Source of the DNA: CAIZGX01 sp044349305 | GTDB taxonomy: Bacteria > Bacteroidota > Bacteroidia > Flavobacteriales_D > Sanyastnellaceae | Assembly (NCBI GenBank): GCA_044349305.1 | Contig: JBIKRF010000005.1 | Span: 1 to 63,019, forward strand | Length of the DNA: 63,019 nucleotides | Direction: 5' to 3' | Part shown: positions 35,004 through 43,399 of the stretch, piece after piece | Layout: every line of letters starts with the position of its first letter | Position numbering within the stretch: position 1 is the first letter of the stretch | Position numbers and translations under genes: made by a program | The notes under the pieces: model-generated | The model's database searches: none | Told to the model about the DNA's origin: nothing | Seen by the model: only the letters and a program-made list of their open reading frames with translations

Positions 35004-36788
35004 ATGAAAAAACTTTTACTCTTAGTTATTTCTGCAGCTTTCACAATTTCAACCTATGCCCAGGCGACTTCGGCAACTGCCTTAGCAATAACTCCAGGAA
35101 ACTACTTGTTGAATGCGGTAGGATATACCCCCGTTACTGCAACAAGTCAATGTTTAGTTACGACAACCGCGCAAACAACTTCTACATGCACAGCTGCGGC
35201 TCCGACCAAAGCTTGTTGGTTTAAGTTTACGGTACCCGCTGGAACCCTTTCGGCGGCGGTGAAGATTACTGTTGTGCCAACTGGATTTGATGCTTCTATC
35301 GATTTTTACGCTGGAACTGCTGCAGCTCCTATCTATAAGGAGTGCGTTAATGCGGGAGCTTCAGGTATTACTGAAACGTTAAAAACAACTTGGGCAAACA
35401 ATCCGGTTAATCCAGGAACGGAATATTATTTCCGCGTAGGATCAAATGGAACAGCTGCTTCGTGTTTTACGGTTAAAGTGGAATACTATCCAACGGCGAA
35501 CCTGCTTTCCTCTCCGAACCCAGCTCCTGATGCGGGGATTGTAGGTTATAGAACGAACAATTTTGCAAAGAGGAACAATCCCACATTTGCTGCTCAAAAT
35601 AATTTGGTTACATCGACTCGATTTCGATTTGTAGATCAGGCAAACCCAACAGGTACACCATGTTTGGGGAACACGGGGAATTCTAGTGTAGATCAAATGC
35701 TTTTATACAGTTTCCCATGCCTTTGCTATGGAAAGACTTATGACGTGTACATTGAATTGCAAGTCGACGGAATCTGGTGTGGAGAAGGACCAGTGAGAAC
35801 AATGGCTATGGAAGCTTATCCGAACAATACCATAAGTAATACTGCCTGTGCGACATTAACTTTATTGGGAGGGGTTTTGAATTCAACCTATCTAGGGGCA
35901 ACAGCAATTAACGAATGGGAGTTTTCATTAGCTGGAAATGTCATTGCAACCACACAGTCGGCTCCTGGAATTACTACGCTGAATTTAAACATTGCAGCTC
36001 TCTCATGTCTTCGTTACAATAGAATTTATTCGGTGCGAATCAGAACAAACTACTGCAACGTTTGGGGACAATGGAGTGCGCCCTATTGCTTAATTACAGC
36101 ACCAATTCCTTATTTAACTATTACGGGTACTCCACCTGCGTATGCCAATATATGTGGAACTACAATCTCTCCTTATAGCATTGTTTATACTCAGTTTACG
36201 CAAGGAGCAGGTCAATACATCTGGCAAATAGCTCAAGTAAATCCTGCGGCGCCTCAAACACCAATAGCTCCGGCAATTGTTTCTACTACCGCAACTGAAG
36301 TTTTAATGTTAAATCAATTTGGTTTGGTTACAGGAAATTCATACAGAATTGCAGCGAAGCCAAAACTTACAACATGTAACTCTCCGCAGGAAGGTGACTA
36401 CGGACCGTTTTGCGTAGTGACGATAGGAGCAGCGATGGCGCCAAATGACCCAAGTTCTATGGAAGTAATGAACGAAGAAATTCATGTTGAAAGGAATGCA
36501 GCCGACATTATGGAAGTAGATGAACAGGGTAATGTTGCTGTTATTTCATTCCAAGGTATTCAAGAGAAAATGGCTACCATTCACATTACAGACGACCGCG
36601 CATTAGGAAAGGGAATGATTCAGTTGGTTGGAATGAACGGACAAATGTTGTTCTCGAATGATGTTTTTATTGAATCTATGGATCAATTGATTCAAGTGCC
36701 CCTTCCTTCAAATATTGCATCAGGATTGTACATGGTGTCGTTCAGAACTCAAGAGCACACGGTTACAGAAAAGTTCTGGGTTAGATAG
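35004..36788 (+). CDS. T9SS-secreted beta-sandwich repeat protein (small paralog of the giant adhesins)
   Basis: 594 aa. Signal peptide (MKKLLLLVISAAFTISTYAQ), a PPC-like N-terminal domain (CWFKFTVPAGTL ... EYYFRVGSNG), then three repeats of about 95 residues sharing strands such as CYGKTYDVYIELQVDG, YNRIYSVRIRTNYCNVWGQW and GNSYRIAAK, then an acidic linker and a type A sorting domain ending VTEKFWVR. The PPC-like plus sandwich arrangement matches the C-terminal module of the giant genes at 1-14414, without their repeat arrays. The role is probably surface-associated; no catalytic motif. It has its own promoter and a terminator. Confidence 0.85.
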   Translation: MKKLLLLVISAAFTISTYAQATSATALAITPGNYLLNAVGYTPVTATSQCLVTTTAQTTSTCTAAAPTKACWFKFTVPAGTLSAAVKITVVPTGFDASIDFYAGTAAAPIYKECVNAGASGITETLKTTWANNPVNPGTEYYFRVGSNGTAASCFTVKVEYYPTANLLSSPNPAPDAGIVGYRTNNFAKRNNPTFAAQNNLVTSTRFRFVDQANPTGTPCLGNTGNSSVDQMLLYSFPCLCYGKTYDVYIELQVDGIWCGEGPVRTMAMEAYPNNTISNTACATLTLLGGVLNSTYLGATAINEWEFSLAGNVIATTQSAPGITTLNLNIAALSCLRYNRIYSVRIRTNYCNVWGQWSAPYCLITAPIPYLTITGTPPAYANICGTTISPYSIVYTQFTQGAGQYIWQIAQVNPAAPQTPIAPAIVSTTATEVLMLNQFGLVTGNSYRIAAKPKLTTCNSPQEGDYGPFCVVTIGAAMAPNDPSSMEVMNEEIHVERNAADIMEVDEQGNVAVISFQGIQEKMATIHITDDRALGKGMIQLVGMNGQMLFSNDVFIESMDQLIQVPLPSNIASGLYMVSFRTQEHTVTEKFWVR

Positions 36789-36816
36789 AGCAATTTCAGG
36801 GCGAATGATGGTAATT

Positions 36817-36840
36817 AGGGCGAATGATGATTCGCCCTTT
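36817..36840 (+). terminator. Terminator between convergent T9SS-protein and MlaF genes
   Basis: A perfect 9-bp stem AGGGCGAAT / ATTCGCCCT with a GATG loop. On the plus strand it ends in TTT-ATCTTTTT; on the minus strand its stem follows the MlaF stop at 36839 closely. It may work in both directions. A truncated copy of the left arm (AGGGCGAATGATGG) lies just before, at about 36798. Confidence 0.82.
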
Positions 36841-37597
36841 ATCTTTTTAGGTTGTCTTTGATTTCTTGCATGAACTCAGAGGCAAAAACGAAGTTGTTCA
36901 AGGCTTCGTTTTCTGCTTTTAGGAGCTCATTTTTGTTACCTTTCCATTCGACCTTTCCTCCACTAATGAAATTGATGCGATCTCCAATTTCCATAACAGA
37001 GTTCATGTCGTGACTTACTACAATTGTTGTAGAGCCGAGGTCATAAGTAATACTTCTTATCAGATTGTCTATGACGATAGAGGTTTCAGGATCTAATCCT
37101 GAATTTGGCTCATCTACAAAAAGGAATTTCGGATTCATTATTATGGCTCGAGCAATTCCAGTTCTTTTCTTCATTCCACCGGAAAGTTCAGCTGGAAATA
37201 ATTTGTTCTTTCCAACAAGGTTTACCCGCTCGAGGCATTCGTTGACTTTTTGAAGTTTTTCCGAGGTGCTCAAATTGCTATACATGGAAAGAGGGAACAT
37301 CACATTTTCCTCAACCGTCATGGAGTCAAATAGAGCAGCTCCTTGAAAGAGCATTCCAACTTCTTGACGAATGGCTTTGAGTTGATCTTCATCCATATTC
37401 AAAAAATCCACTCCGTCGTACAGAATAGATCCACAATCGGGTTCGAGCAAACCAACCATACATTTCAATAAAACACTTTTTCCTTGCCCGCTGCGGCCGA
37501 TTATGAAATTAATTTTTCCAGGAAGAAAATCAATCGATATATCGGTAAGGATCTTGGCCTCCTTGAATGATTTTGAAATATTTTGTACCTGTATCAC
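36839..37597 (-). CDS. mlaF: ABC transporter ATPase, MlaF type
   Basis: 252 aa. Walker A GRSGQGKS (34-41), signature LSGGMKKR (138-145), Walker B FLFVDEP (158-164) and H-loop VVSHDMNSV. The closely overlapping permease is of MlaE/YrbE type, so the pair is the core of an MCE-type lipid transporter that moves phospholipids between the inner and outer membrane. No MlaD/MCE substrate-binding gene is adjacent. Confidence 0.88.
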   Translation of the reverse strand: MIQVQNISKSFKEAKILTDISIDFLPGKINFIIGRSGQGKSVLLKCMVGLLEPDCGSILYDGVDFLNMDEDQLKAIRQEVGMLFQGAALFDSMTVEENVMFPLSMYSNLSTSEKLQKVNECLERVNLVGKNKLFPAELSGGMKKRTGIARAIIMNPKFLFVDEPNSGLDPETSIVIDNLIRSITYDLGSTTIVVSHDMNSVMEIGDRINFISGGKVEWKGNKNELLKAENEALNNFVFASEFMQEIKDNLKR

Positions 37598-38337
37598 AGC
37601 AGTAATATTTGAGTAAGCAAATAATTCGCAACCATTACGGCTACCATGCTATAAACAACACCTTTGGTACTCGACTTCCCAACTTCTAGCGCACCTCCAC
37701 TTGCATAGTAACCGTGGTATGCAGGAATAGTGGAAAGGACAAAAGCAAAGAATAAGGTTTTGATCAACGAATAGATAATTCCATAACTATCGAAGTTGTA
37801 TTGAATTCCGTATATAAAATCATTTAATGAGACCGCCTTACTCATGGTCCCCACAATTGCTCCAGAACAAATACCTACACTCATGGCCATTAAAACCAAG
37901 AATGGCAACATAATCGTAGATGCAATTAATTTGGGAAGTATAAGATAACTGGCTGAATTTACCCCCATGATGTCAAGTGCGTCTATCTGCTCAGAAATAC
38001 GCATCGTGCCAATTTCAGAGGCGATATTGCTGCCCACTTTTCCAGCTAATACGAGTGCAACAATAGTTGAAGAAAACTCATAGATCATCGTTTGTCTGGT
38101 TGTATATCCAACCGTCCACTTTGGAATCCACCCACTTTCAATATTTGCGGCAGTTTGCAAGGTTACTACGGCACCCATGAAGAAGGAAAGCAAGGCTACA
38201 ATACCGATGGATTGTATTCCAATTTTAACCATTTCATCTGTAATCAAGGGGCCGTATACTTTTCTTTTCTCAGCACGCGAAAACACTCTGCGCATGAGCA
38301 AAAAATAGCGTCCGAAATTTCCTAGGATTCCTGTCAT
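37594..38337 (-). CDS. mlaE: ABC transporter permease, MlaE family
   Basis: 247 aa, five to six membrane helices with the family motifs: LSFFMGAVVTLQTA, YEFSSTIVALVLAGKVG and SEIGTMRISEQIDALDIMGV (the coupling helix that contacts the ATPase). It overlaps mlaF by 4 nt. Upstream on the minus strand is TACCTTCG (38360-38353), a near-match to the -7 box, 15 nt before the ATG. Confidence 0.92.
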   Translation of the reverse strand: MTGILGNFGRYFLLMRRVFSRAEKRKVYGPLITDEMVKIGIQSIGIVALLSFFMGAVVTLQTAANIESGWIPKWTVGYTTRQTMIYEFSSTIVALVLAGKVGSNIASEIGTMRISEQIDALDIMGVNSASYLILPKLIASTIMLPFLVLMAMSVGICSGAIVGTMSKAVSLNDFIYGIQYNFDSYGIIYSLIKTLFFAFVLSTIPAYHGYYASGGALEVGKSSTKGVVYSMVAVMVANYLLTQILLL

Positions 38338-38420
38338 GATTAAAACTTAGGCCGAAGGTAGTTTATTTTTTTTGAGTCTAATAATTTTTCCACGTATAGC
38401 AATTCTTGGGTGTTATTATG

Positions 38421-38428
38421 TATTTTCG
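38421..38428 (+). promoter_or_regulatory. Near-consensus -7 box (TATTTTCG) four nt before a small lipoprotein gene
   Basis: TATTTTCG differs from TAnnTTTG at one base and ends 4 nt before ATG 38433. The same box and spacing precede the HU/SPOR gene at 44386. Confidence 0.4.
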
Positions 38429-38432
38429 GTTC

Positions 38433-38555
38433 ATGAAGAAAATATTCTATCTGTGCGCAGTAGCGCTTTTAGTTTTGGGATTGGTGTCGTGCAATAATCC
38501 TAAACACGCTATGAAACGCGCTCATAAAAATTGCAATTGTCCAACCTGGGATTAA
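38433..38555 (+). CDS. Tiny lipoprotein (40 aa), unknown function
   Basis: Reads MKKIFYLCAVALLVLGLVSC as a complete type II signal peptide (lipobox GLVSC, Cys20), leaving a mature chain of about 21 residues: basic, with His, and ending KNCNCPTWD. An in-frame ATG at 38418 lies partly before the -7 box, so 38433 is chosen. It is followed 12 bp later by the SprT-like gene and divergent from mlaE. No family is recognised; the paired cysteines near the C-terminus and the Pro-Thr-Trp ending could bind metal or a partner. Confidence 0.72.
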   Translation: MKKIFYLCAVALLVLGLVSCNNPKHAMKRAHKNCNCPTWD

Positions 38556-38567
38556 GCTTTTTAAGTC

Positions 38568-39188
38568 ATGGCTAAATCAAACGATTTAGAAACGGCATTA
38601 ACTCCATTCTTACCCGGAGGTTCAGTAGTGAAAGTGTGCGAAATGTTGCGCGCTTATCCGCACGATTTAGTTATTACCAAAGGCAGAAGCACCAAGCATG
38701 GTGATTTTCGCTATGCGCCAGGAGAGCGATATAAAATCACAGTTAATCACAACCTCAATCGCTACGCTTTTTTAATTACGCTTATGCACGAATTAGCGCA
38801 CTTGATTTGTCATGTGCGTCACGGCCATTTCGTTAAACCCCACGGAGCCGAGTGGAAGCTATGTTTTAAAGAAACATTGGCTCCTTTTGTAAATGTGAAT
38901 TTGTTTCCGCTAGATCTAGAAAAGGCTATTCAACGATACTTGAACAACCCGGCTGCGGCGACCTGTAGCGATATTGATTTATCGAAGACATTAGCGCTTT
39001 ACGACAGAACCAGTCATGAAAATATTGTCATGATCGATGATCTTCCAGATGGTGCAAAATTTATATATGGAAAAGACAAACGCGAATTCGAACGTTTGAA
39101 CAAACGACGTCAACGAATTCTATGCAAGGAAATAAAGACAGGAAGTGACTACTTGTTTTCTCCTTTGACTAAAGTTTGGAAACTGTAG
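38568..39188 (+). CDS. SprT-like zinc metalloprotein
   Basis: 206 aa. The SprT-like core has HELAH (residues 74-78) with a third ligand candidate in KPHGAEWK (His92), and a C-terminal segment (RRQRILCKEIKTGSDYLFSP) matching the family's end. SprT-like proteins resemble the protease domain of Spartan, which acts on DNA-protein crosslinks; the bacterial role is not settled. This family is unrelated to the T9SS protein of the same name. It follows the tiny lipoprotein closely and may share its transcript. Confidence 0.88.
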   Translation: MAKSNDLETALTPFLPGGSVVKVCEMLRAYPHDLVITKGRSTKHGDFRYAPGERYKITVNHNLNRYAFLITLMHELAHLICHVRHGHFVKPHGAEWKLCFKETLAPFVNVNLFPLDLEKAIQRYLNNPAAATCSDIDLSKTLALYDRTSHENIVMIDDLPDGAKFIYGKDKREFERLNKRRQRILCKEIKTGSDYLFSPLTKVWKL

Positions 39189-39189
39189 A

Positions 39190-40362
39190 CTATCTTTTTT
39201 TTCTTCTTTGAATTTCTTTTTCAATCAACGATAATTCTCTTCCCGTTTGTCCTTTCACCGAAGTGTTTTCTTGAGCTCTTCTTAGCAAATAGGGCATGAC
39301 TTCTTTGATAGGTCCGTAAGGAAGGTATTTCGCAACGTTGTAATTCGCGTGACTGAGGTTGTAACTGATGTGGTCGCTCATTCCGAAAAGTTGAGCGAAA
39401 TAAATGCGTTTGTCGTTGCTGGTAATTCCACGCGCATTCATTTTATCAACCAGCATAGCAGAACTCTCTTCGTTGTGCGAACCGCAGCAAATAGCAACAT
39501 CTTCAATATGATCCAAGCAATAATCCACCGCTAAATTGAAGTCTTGATCAGTACTTTCTTTGTTGGGTTGAATTGGGTCTACATAGCCCATTTCAGCAGC
39601 ACGCTTGCGCTCCTTTTCCATATAGGCACCACGAACCAATTTCACTGCGGTCATAGCACCCTTCTCGCTCAAACGCCCATGCATGGCTTTCAAATACGCA
39701 AGACGATCGTGACGATACAATTGAACCGTATTGTAAACTATGAAATCTTTCTGGTTGAATTGAATCATCATGTTCTCTGCAAGTTCATCTATTGCATCTT
39801 GAATCCAAGAATCTTCAGCATCTATAAACAACGAAACATGTTTATTGAACGCGTGCTCGCAAATGCTGAAAACACGTGAAACGGCTCGTTCCCATTCCGC
39901 TTCTTCAATTGCCGAAAGCGCTTGCTTCGCATTTACTTTTTCCAACAGTGAAAATCTGCAAATACCGGTTACTTTGAATACACTGAAAGGAATGTCGTTG
40001 TTATTCTCTGCCGCATCTATGGTGCGCTTGATCTCTTCTGCTGTGAAGTCGAAATCTTTTTCGTTCTCTTTTCCTTCCACGCTGTAATCGAGAATGGATC
40101 CTATGCCACTTTTAGCGAGATGATGAGCGGCTTTTTTGCTTTCTGAAATATTTACACCACCACAGAATTGAGAGAAAATATTTTTCTTTATGGCCCACCC
40201 AATCGGAATTCCAAGCCCAACAGCCAAGTTCGTCAATGCACCACCCACTTTTACTAATGCCGGAGAGGCAATTAACTTGAACAGCCAGAACGAACGCTTC
40301 AGTTGGCCATTGTTTTTATGTTGAAACGCTACCGCGGTGTTTTCGAAATTTACGCTACTCAT
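39190..40362 (-). CDS. Proline dehydrogenase
   Basis: 390 aa; oxidises proline to pyrroline-5-carboxylate with FAD. The TIM-barrel motifs are clear: VKLVRGAYMEKERKRA, then ICCGSHNEES, YFAQLFGMSDHISYNL and the C-terminal YLPYGPIKEVMPYLLRRAQE. It is a single-function enzyme, not fused to the second-step dehydrogenase as in PutA. The minus-strand -7 box (TATCTTTG) ends 5 nt before the start codon. It is convergent with the SprT-like gene, one base apart. Confidence 0.95.
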   Translation of the reverse strand: MSSVNFENTAVAFQHKNNGQLKRSFWLFKLIASPALVKVGGALTNLAVGLGIPIGWAIKKNIFSQFCGGVNISESKKAAHHLAKSGIGSILDYSVEGKENEKDFDFTAEEIKRTIDAAENNNDIPFSVFKVTGICRFSLLEKVNAKQALSAIEEAEWERAVSRVFSICEHAFNKHVSLFIDAEDSWIQDAIDELAENMMIQFNQKDFIVYNTVQLYRHDRLAYLKAMHGRLSEKGAMTAVKLVRGAYMEKERKRAAEMGYVDPIQPNKESTDQDFNLAVDYCLDHIEDVAICCGSHNEESSAMLVDKMNARGITSNDKRIYFAQLFGMSDHISYNLSHANYNVAKYLPYGPIKEVMPYLLRRAQENTSVKGQTGRELSLIEKEIQRRKKR

Positions 40363-40367
40363 TGTTG

Positions 40368-40375
40368 CAAAGATA
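40368..40375 (-). promoter_or_regulatory. Proline dehydrogenase -7 box (TATCTTTG), five nt before the start
   Basis: An exact TAnnTTTG match on the minus strand, with only 5 nt to the ATG at 40362. Predicts a leaderless or nearly leaderless mRNA. No -33 TTG at the usual distance. Confidence 0.55.
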
Positions 40376-40446
40376 TTCGTGTTCGTTGGTTTTTCATTCT
40401 GATTTTATTTCGTTCCATCGTATCTTTCGGCCACAAATTAAATGTC

Positions 40447-41826
40447 ATGAAAGCAGCACAAGATTTTATCAACGAAAATAAAGATCGTTTCTTAAACGAG
40501 TTGTTCGAACTATTGCGTATTCCAAGTATAAGCGCCGATATGGCCTACAAGGAAGAAGTAGCTAAATGCGCAGATTTGGTGGCGAAGCATCTTCGCGAAG
40601 CAGGAGCAGACAGTGTGGAAGTGTGTGTTACGGAAGGACACCCTATTGTATACGGAGAGAAATTAATTGACCCGAGCAAGCCAACGGTATTGGTTTACGG
40701 ACACTACGATGTTCAACCAGCTGATCCAATTGAGTTGTGGCACACACCTCCGTTCGAACCTACAATTAAGAAAACAGAGATTCATCCAGACGGTGCGATC
40801 TTCGCTCGTGGATCTTGTGATGACAAAGGACAAATGTTCATGCATGTGAAGGCATTCGAAGCTATGTGGAAAACGAATTCACTTCCATGTAATGTTAAGT
40901 TTATGATTGAAGGAGAAGAGGAAGCGGGTTCAACCAACCTCGGTCCTTTCTGCATTGCGAATAAAGAAAGATTGAAGGCAGATGTGGTATTGATTTCGGA
41001 TACCAGTGTTTTGGCGAACGATGTTCCAAGTATCGACTGCGGCTTAAGAGGTTTAAGTTATGTTGAAGTTGAAGTTACCGGTTCGAATCGCGACTTACAC
41101 AGCGGTGTTTACGGGGGTGGCGTAGCAAATCCGATTAACGTTTTAGCGAAAATGATTGCTTCACTTCACGATGAAAACAACCACGTAACCATTCCTGGTT
41201 TCTACGACAGCGTTCAAGAGCTTACTGCTGAAGAACGTGTGGCATTGAATGCTGCACCATTCGATGAAGGGGCATACAAAAAAGATTTAGATATCGATGC
41301 GGTTTATGGTGAAAAGGGATACACGACTATCGAGCGTACTGGAATTCGTCCAACATTAGATTGCAACGGTATTTGGGGCGGATACATTGGAGAAGGTTCG
41401 AAGACTGTTCTTCCGTCAAAGGCCTTTGCGAAAATTTCTATGCGTTTGGTACCTCATCAAACCACTGATCAAATCACTGAAATGTTTTCAAATCACTTCA
41501 AGGCTATTGCACCTGCAGGTGTTCGTGTTGAAGTTCGTCCGCACCACGGTGGTGAGCCGGTTGTAACACCAACAGATAGTAAAGCATACATTGCGGCATC
41601 TGATGCAATGGAGAAAACATACGGTAAGAAGCCAATTCCAACGAGAGGTGGGGGGTCTATTCCAATTGTTGCGATGTTCGAATCTGAATTGAACTTGAAG
41701 TCTGTCTTAATGGGCTTTGGATTAGATACAGACGCCTTGCACTCTCCAAATGAGCATTACGGTTTGTTTAACTACTACAAGGGTATTGAGACGATTCCGT
41801 ATTTCTTCGATAATTTCTCGAAGTAA
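40447..41826 (+). CDS. M20-family metallopeptidase (dipeptidase)
   Basis: 459 aa from ATG 40447; the frame is open to 40303 but that part overlaps the proline dehydrogenase gene. Di-zinc site residues are visible: GHYDVQP (His86, Asp88), RGSCDDKGQ (Asp125), EGEEEAGS (Glu157-158), an Asp in ISDTSVL and a late ALHSPNEHY. The lid-domain motif RDLHSGVYGG is intact. The enzyme hydrolyses dipeptides or small peptides in the cytoplasm; no signal peptide is seen with this start. TATCTTTC (40421) is a possible -7 variant. Confidence 0.93.
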   Translation: MKAAQDFINENKDRFLNELFELLRIPSISADMAYKEEVAKCADLVAKHLREAGADSVEVCVTEGHPIVYGEKLIDPSKPTVLVYGHYDVQPADPIELWHTPPFEPTIKKTEIHPDGAIFARGSCDDKGQMFMHVKAFEAMWKTNSLPCNVKFMIEGEEEAGSTNLGPFCIANKERLKADVVLISDTSVLANDVPSIDCGLRGLSYVEVEVTGSNRDLHSGVYGGGVANPINVLAKMIASLHDENNHVTIPGFYDSVQELTAEERVALNAAPFDEGAYKKDLDIDAVYGEKGYTTIERTGIRPTLDCNGIWGGYIGEGSKTVLPSKAFAKISMRLVPHQTTDQITEMFSNHFKAIAPAGVRVEVRPHHGGEPVVTPTDSKAYIAASDAMEKTYGKKPIPTRGGGSIPIVAMFESELNLKSVLMGFGLDTDALHSPNEHYGLFNYYKGIETIPYFFDNFSK

Positions 41827-41863
41827 TTTTCGTTCTGGGTTGAAATAAAAATGTGAGAGTGTT

Positions 41864-42346
41864 ATGAGAGTAAAATTGGTTTTATTTCAATTCCTGTGTC
41901 TATTATTTTTAATAATAGGTCTCAATTCGTGTACGTTATACAAAGCTGTTAAATTCAAACGTGTTGAAGAATTTGATCTTTCGGAATTAACGAATAATCA
42001 AGTGAGTGCAGTTTTAAGAATTGAAATTGAAAATCCCAATCCATATAAAATTGCGTTGTTTGAATCGGATATAGAATTACGCATAGACGGCAATGTTGCT
42101 GGATCACTTTCTTTAGCGGAACCGCTAGTACTTTCTCGTAAATCTTCTAAGATATACGACGTGAAGGTCATTACGAATATTACCGATGCAGAAGGGCTTT
42201 TAGGGAATGCGCTAACGCTTATGTTTAAAGATGAAATTGAATTGCAAGCCAATGGTCATGTTCAGGCAAAAGGACTAGGCGTTAAAAAAATGGTTCCCTT
42301 TTCATTTAAAAAGTCGATTAGCCGCAAGGCGTTTAAACTAAATTAA
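41864..42346 (+). CDS. LEA14-like lipoprotein
   Basis: 160 aa with a lipobox (GLNSC, Cys23) and a single LEA-type-2 beta-sandwich (VLRIEIENPNPYKIALFESD then ELRIDGNVAGSL). Such lipoproteins are common in Bacteroidota, with unknown role. It follows the peptidase by 37 bp and overlaps the convergent HAD gene by 9 nt. Confidence 0.85.
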   Translation: MRVKLVLFQFLCLLFLIIGLNSCTLYKAVKFKRVEEFDLSELTNNQVSAVLRIEIENPNPYKIALFESDIELRIDGNVAGSLSLAEPLVLSRKSSKIYDVKVITNITDAEGLLGNALTLMFKDEIELQANGHVQAKGLGVKKMVPFSFKKSISRKAFKLN

Positions 42347-42958
42347 GGGGTCAATTAATTCTGCTGGAGTTTGGTGTGGAAGAAGGTGTAACCCTTTCAA
42401 TCCTGCCCGAATTGAGCCTTCCACATGTTGAATTGAGTCGTCGATAAAGAGCGTTTTTTCGGGTGTCAGTCCATGAATACGACAAATTTCTAAGAATGAG
42501 TCGGGGTTCGGTTTGCGCATTCCGAGCTCGTTACTATAATGAACAAATTCAAAGGCTGACTTGAATTTTGCTAGTCCGTAGCTTTCATCTACCATACGTT
42601 CGAAAACTTCAACATGAATTGAATTCGTGTTACTGAACAAAAATGTGCGAATACCTTTATCCTTCAGAGAAAAAACATAATCTACACGCTCGGGATGAAG
42701 GTAAAGCAGTATGCTGTTCCATGCGTCTACCAATTCTTGGCGCGTCGCATTTGGAAGATAGCTGGCTATCCACCAATAAAATTGTTCTCCAGGAATTTTA
42801 CCTGTTTCAAGTAAGTCGAATATTTCATTTTGTTGCGCCTGTGAATAGGCATCAGCAAATGAGTCCATTCCAAGTGCTTCGAAGGCTCTAACGGGGGCGT
42901 TGTAATCTATTTCAAAAAACACTCCACCAAAATCAAATATTACCGCTTCATAATTCAT
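42338..42958 (-). CDS. HAD-family hydrolase
   Basis: 206 aa, a class IA HAD phosphatase of YihX type. Motif I is IFDFGGVFFE (nucleophile Asp9; the second Asp position is Gly, as in many of this subgroup). Motif II is the FSNTNSIHVEVF region, motif III includes GMRKPNP, and motif IV is KTLFIDDSIQHV. Substrate not predictable; sugar-phosphate or nucleotide phosphatase activity is typical. Its -7 box lies 5 nt before the start. Confidence 0.88.
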   Translation of the reverse strand: MNYEAVIFDFGGVFFEIDYNAPVRAFEALGMDSFADAYSQAQQNEIFDLLETGKIPGEQFYWWIASYLPNATRQELVDAWNSILLYLHPERVDYVFSLKDKGIRTFLFSNTNSIHVEVFERMVDESYGLAKFKSAFEFVHYSNELGMRKPNPDSFLEICRIHGLTPEKTLFIDDSIQHVEGSIRAGLKGLHLLPHQTPAELIDPLI

Positions 42959-42963
42959 GAAGC

Positions 42964-42971
42964 CAAAGGTA
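42964..42971 (-). promoter_or_regulatory. HAD-gene -7 box (TACCTTTG), five nt before the start
   Basis: An exact TAnnTTTG match on the minus strand, 5 nt ahead of the ATG at 42958. It lies between the HAD gene and the regulator gene's 3' end, so the HAD gene need not depend on readthrough. Confidence 0.5.
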
Positions 42972-42979
42972 AGTCAAGA

Positions 42980-43336
42980 TCAGAATTCCGGAATTTTCTC
43001 TCCAGTTTTAGCTTCGAACAACGCGCGAAGAAGGGCATACTTCTCACGAAGATCTGTCAATTCTTTTTTCACAGCTACGATGTCGTTTTCTAAACTTTCT
43101 GCGCGTAATTCGTTTGCTTCTTCAAGAGAAGATCCGCTCGAAAGAATTTTAGAGTAAAGCGAGAAAAAGTCGGTGTCCAACGCTTTCGATAAATCGAACA
43201 ACAGTTTCGAATCGACAGAATCTCTTCTGTAAATTCCGTAAACGTTTTGTTTAGATGTGTTGATGATCTTAGCCAATTCTGTTGGTCCAAGACGCAAATC
43301 TTTTGCTCTGTTTTTAATACGATCTCCTATGCGCAT
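42980..43336 (-). CDS. XRE-family HTH transcriptional regulator with coiled-coil tail
   Basis: About 118 aa from ATG 43336 (an upstream TTG at 43360 is in frame). N-terminal helix-turn-helix (RAKDLRLGPTELAKIINTSK then QNVYGIYRRDSVD), a hinge, and a C-terminal heptad-rich helix (AVKKELTDLREKYALLRALF) suited to dimerisation. Targets unknown. The upstream TAGATTCG (about 43383-43390, minus) is a weak -7 candidate. Confidence 0.85.
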   Translation of the reverse strand: MRIGDRIKNRAKDLRLGPTELAKIINTSKQNVYGIYRRDSVDSKLLFDLSKALDTDFFSLYSKILSSGSSLEEANELRAESLENDIVAVKKELTDLREKYALLRALFEAKTGEKIPEF

Positions 43337-43399
43337 AATTCGGTTTTGATTGGATACCAAAACAAAAACAAAAAGAGCAAAACGAATCTAAATGAAGTG

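Noticed and set aside
34946..35224. 92-aa open frame overlapping the start of the T9SS protein gene
   Set aside because: It runs over the promoter and in another frame across the signal peptide of a clearly real gene; no recognisable features.
38568..39188. SprT-like gene as a T9SS component
   Set aside because: The T9SS SprT is a large outer-membrane barrel; this is a 206-aa zinc-site protein of the unrelated Spartan-like SprT family.
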